Assembly: GCF_024519155.1 (NCBI RefSeq)
Contig: NZ_JANIFJ010000003.1
Span: 186,001-250,000 of the forward strand
DNA from: Mangrovibrevibacter kandeliae
GTDB taxonomy: Bacteria; Pseudomonadota; Alphaproteobacteria; Rhizobiales; Rhizobiaceae
DNA: 64,000 bases
Direction of reading: 5' to 3'
A program made the translations under genes and the position numbers. The notes beneath the pieces were generated by a model that did not search any database, had not been told where the DNA came from, and saw only the letters and a program-made list of their open reading frames with translations. This document shows positions 61,700 through 64,000 of this stretch, piece after piece (position 1 is the stretch's first letter; every line of letters begins with the position of its first letter).

Positions 61700-63139
61700 T
61701 TAGAAGAAGCTCCGGGCAGCGGCTTCCGCGGCGGCGGCGATCGACGGCCCGACGAACAGGTAGACCGGGAAGATGAACAGCGCCGCGGCGCCGAGCACCA
61801 CCCGCATCTCCATCGCCATCGGCACGAAGCTCTCCGCCGGCTCGTCGAACCACATCACCTTCACGAGGCGGAGGTAGTAGTAGAGGCCGACGGCGCTGGC
61901 GAGGACGCCGATCACGGCGAGGCCGTAGAGCTGCGCCTGCACGGCGGCGACGAAGACGAAGTACTTGGCGAAGAAGCCGGCGAGCGGCGGCAGGCCGGCG
62001 AGCGACAGCATCAGGATGGTCAGGAACAGCGCCATCACCGGGTTGGTGCGCGACAGACCGGCAAGGTCGTCGATCTCCTCGACGACGCCGTCACGCCGGC
62101 GCATCGACAGGATCACCGCGAAGGTGCCGAGGGTCATGGTCATGTAGATGGCCATGTAGATCAGGACACCGCGCACGCCGGAGACGTTGGCGGCCGCGAG
62201 GCCGACCAGCGCGTAGCCCATGTGGCCGATCGAGGAGTAGGCCATCAGCCGCTTGATGTTGCGCTGGCCGATGGCGGCGAACGAGCCGAAGGCCATCGAG
62301 GCGATCGAGATGAAAACGATCACCTGCTGCCAGTCCGGCGTCAGCGGGCCGAAGCCTTCGACCGTGAAGCGGGTGAGAAGCGCCATCGCCGCGACCTTCG
62401 GCGCACCGGCGAAGAACGCCGTGACCGGGGTCGGCGCACCTTCGTAGACGTCCGGCGTCCACATGTGGAACGGCACCGCCGAGATCTTGAAGGCGAGGCC
62501 GGCGAGCACGAAGACGAGGCCGATGATGAGGCCGAGCGACCGACCTTCGGCGGCGAGCGAGGCGATCGCATCGAACTGGATCTGGCCGGTGAAGCCATAG
62601 ATCAGCGACGCACCATAGAGCAGCATGCCCGAGGAGAGCGCGCCGAGGACGAAGTACTTCAGCCCCGCCTCGGTCGAGCGCACCGAGTCGCGGTTGATCG
62701 CAGCGACCACGTAGACCGCCAGCGACTGCAGCTCGAGGCCGAGATAGAGCGCGATCAGGTCGCCCGCCGAGATCATCACCATCATGCCGATGGTCGAGAG
62801 CACGATGAGGACCGGGAACTCGAAGCGGTCGAAACGCTCGCGCTCGGCAAAGCCCACGGACATGACGATCACCACCGCCGAGCCGATCAGCACCAGCACC
62901 TTCATGAAGCGCGCGAAGGGATCGAGGATGATCGAGCCGCCGAAGGCGACGCCGTCCGGCGTCACCGTGACGAGCACGAGCCCCGCGCCCACCAGCAGCG
63001 CGGCCGCAAGGCCGCTGACGGTCGGCGCGCTCCGCTCGCCCATGAACAGCCCGATCAGGAGCAGCGCCATCGCCCCGATTGCAAGGATCAGTTCCGGCGC
63101 GACGATCGCGAGGCTGGAGGAGACGAAGTCAGGGGTCAT
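61700..63139 (-). CDS. nuoN: NADH-quinone oxidoreductase subunit N
   Basis: A 479-residue antiporter-like membrane subunit of complex I with about 14 helices. Conserved proton-channel residues appear in [15 protein letters not shown] (glutamate in TM5), a lysine in [16 protein letters not shown] (TM7) and [19 protein letters not shown] (TM8). It follows nuoM by 18 bp, the end of the standard nuo operon, with birA after it. Confidence 0.97.
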   Translation of the reverse strand: MTPDFVSSSLAIVAPELILAIGAMALLLIGLFMGERSAPTVSGLAAALLVGAGLVLVTVTPDGVAFGGSIILDPFARFMKVLVLIGSAVVIVMSVGFAERERFDRFEFPVLIVLSTIGMMVMISAGDLIALYLGLELQSLAVYVVAAINRDSVRSTEAGLKYFVLGALSSGMLLYGASLIYGFTGQIQFDAIASLAAEGRSLGLIIGLVFVLAGLAFKISAVPFHMWTPDVYEGAPTPVTAFFAGAPKVAAMALLTRFTVEGFGPLTPDWQQVIVFISIASMAFGSFAAIGQRNIKRLMAYSSIGHMGYALVGLAAANVSGVRGVLIYMAIYMTMTLGTFAVILSMRRRDGVVEEIDDLAGLSRTNPVMALFLTILMLSLAGLPPLAGFFAKYFVFVAAVQAQLYGLAVIGVLASAVGLYYYLRLVKVMWFDEPAESFVPMAMEMRVVLGAAALFIFPVYLFVGPSIAAAAEAAARSFF

Positions 63140-63157
63140 GAAGGTCGTCCCGCGTCC

Positions 63158-64000
63158 TTAGTGTGCCGAAGCGAGCGCGGGGGCCGCGTGGACGGCCGCG
63201 CTGTAGCTGTTGACCAGCGCCTCGACCGAGGCCGCCGTCGCGTTGAAGACCGGCATCGGATAGACGCCGAAGAAGATCACCAGCGCCACCAGCGGGTAGA
63301 GCAGAAGCTTCTCGCGACCGCTGAGATCGAGGATCGAGCGCAGGCTGTCCTTGTCGAGCACACCCCAGATCACGCGGCGGTACAGCCACAGCGCATAGGC
63401 GGCCGAGAAGATGACGCCGGTCGCGGCGAAGACGGCGACCCAGGTGTTGGCCTGGTAGACGCCCATCATCGTCAGGAACTCGCCGACGAAGCCGCTGGTG
63501 CCGGGCAGCCCCACATTGGCCATCGTGAAGATCAGCATCACGGTCGCGTAATGCGGCATCCGGTTCACGAGGCCGCCATAGGCGGCGATCTCGCGGGTGT
63601 GCATGCGGTCGTAGACGACGCCGACGCACAGGAACAGCGCGCCCGAGACGAGCCCGTGGGAGAGCATCTGGAAGATCGCGCCCTGCACGCCCTGGGCGTT
63701 AGCCGCGAAGATGCCCATCGTGACGAACCCCATGTGGGCGACGGACGAGTAGGCGATCAGCTTCTTGATGTCCTCCTGCATCAGCGCGACCAGCGAGGTG
63801 TAGACGATCGCCAGCACCGACAGCGTGTAGACGAGCGGCGCGAAATCGGCCGAGGCGAGCGGGAACATCGGCAGCGAGAAGCGGATGAAGCCGTAGCCGC
63901 CGAGCTTCAGGAGGATGCCGGCGAGGATCACCGAGCCCGCCGTCGGCGCCTCGACGTGCGCGTCCGGCAGCCAGGTGTGGACCGGCCACATCGGCATCTT
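63158..64000 (-). CDS. nuoM: NADH-quinone oxidoreductase subunit M, C-terminal part
   Basis: 280 codons of the 3' end; the 5' part lies beyond the window. The visible protein starts inside TM7 with [20 protein letters not shown], then [18 protein letters not shown] (TM8) and the lysine/glutamate pattern of proton-pumping NuoM, ending in a short tail. Complex I antiporter-like subunit translocating protons across the inner membrane. Ends in TAA 18 bp before nuoN. Confidence 0.96.
   Translation of the reverse strand, partial: KMPMWPVHTWLPDAHVEAPTAGSVILAGILLKLGGYGFIRFSLPMFPLASADFAPLVYTLSVLAIVYTSLVALMQEDIKKLIAYSSVAHMGFVTMGIFAANAQGVQGAIFQMLSHGLVSGALFLCVGVVYDRMHTREIAAYGGLVNRMPHYATVMLIFTMANVGLPGTSGFVGEFLTMMGVYQANTWVAVFAATGVIFSAAYALWLYRRVIWGVLDKDSLRSILDLSGREKLLLYPLVALVIFFGVYPMPVFNATAASVEALVNSYSAAVHAAPALASAH

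Overview
The window is a chromosomal core segment from a high-GC alphaproteobacterium, most likely of the order Hyphomicrobiales (Rhizobiales). Pointers are the gene order ntrB-ntrC-ntrY-ntrX-trkA-hfq-hflX-mazG, a phosphatidylcholine synthase (pcs), an IalB-type periplasmic protein, GapR, the GTG-coupled sdhE/mfd pair beside divergent recG, the gyrA-coaD-ppi-ppi-queA-tgt block, and the proS-lolC-lolD-dnaE and rnj-birA-nuoN-nuoM blocks. Codon use is uniformly GC-rich. I see no insertion sequence, integrase, phage module, CRISPR array or att-like duplication.

Layout. 1-10.2 kb: nitrogen and redox two-component cascade (end of ntrB, ntrC, ntrY, ntrX), K+ uptake regulator trkA, RNA chaperone hfq, hflX, and convergent mazG. 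10.7-18.2 kb, minus strand: an operon-like run rlpA, a D-Ala-D-Ala carboxypeptidase homologue, tmk, holB, metG, tatD and an MBL hydrolase. 18.7-24.5 kb: tRNA-Ser, pcs, a UbiH-type monooxygenase, hspQ with a candidate heat-shock promoter, ialB with a clear terminator, and an orphan oligopeptide-type binding protein. 24.7-34.4 kb: an M15-like protein, mfd, sdhE, recG, small secreted proteins, a DUF502 protein and ccdA. 34.6-39.2 kb: tRNA-Lys, tiny ORFs, gapR and a complete tctCBA tricarboxylate transporter. 39.4-46.6 kb, mainly minus strand: tgt, queA, two cyclophilins, coaD, a 40-codon membrane ORF on the plus strand, and gyrA. 46.8-54.7 kb: a NYN-domain protein, marC, a CDF transporter, dinB, dnaE, and a 28-codon membrane protein gene under a perfect alphaproteobacterial LexA box. 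54.8-64 kb, minus strand: lolD, lolC, proS, a candidate structured RNA on the other strand, DUF1467, mce, rnj, birA, nuoN and the 3' part of nuoM.

Most genes are housekeeping and many are translationally coupled by 1-4 nt overlaps (tatD/metG, holB/tmk, mfd/sdhE, tctC/tctB, tgt/queA, lolD/lolC/proS, mce/rnj).

The best candidates for something undescribed are: (i) the 28-residue single-pass membrane protein at 54600-54686, whose Shine-Dalgarno region is occupied by a perfect GTTC-N7-GTTC operator, the profile of an SOS-induced division inhibitor; (ii) a tRNA-guanine transglycosylase that has lost three of its four zinc ligands; (iii) a penicillin-binding-protein homologue with two degenerate catalytic motifs; (iv) a structured intergenic RNA with a U8 terminator between proS and DUF1467; and (v) structured leaders in front of ntrY and hfq.
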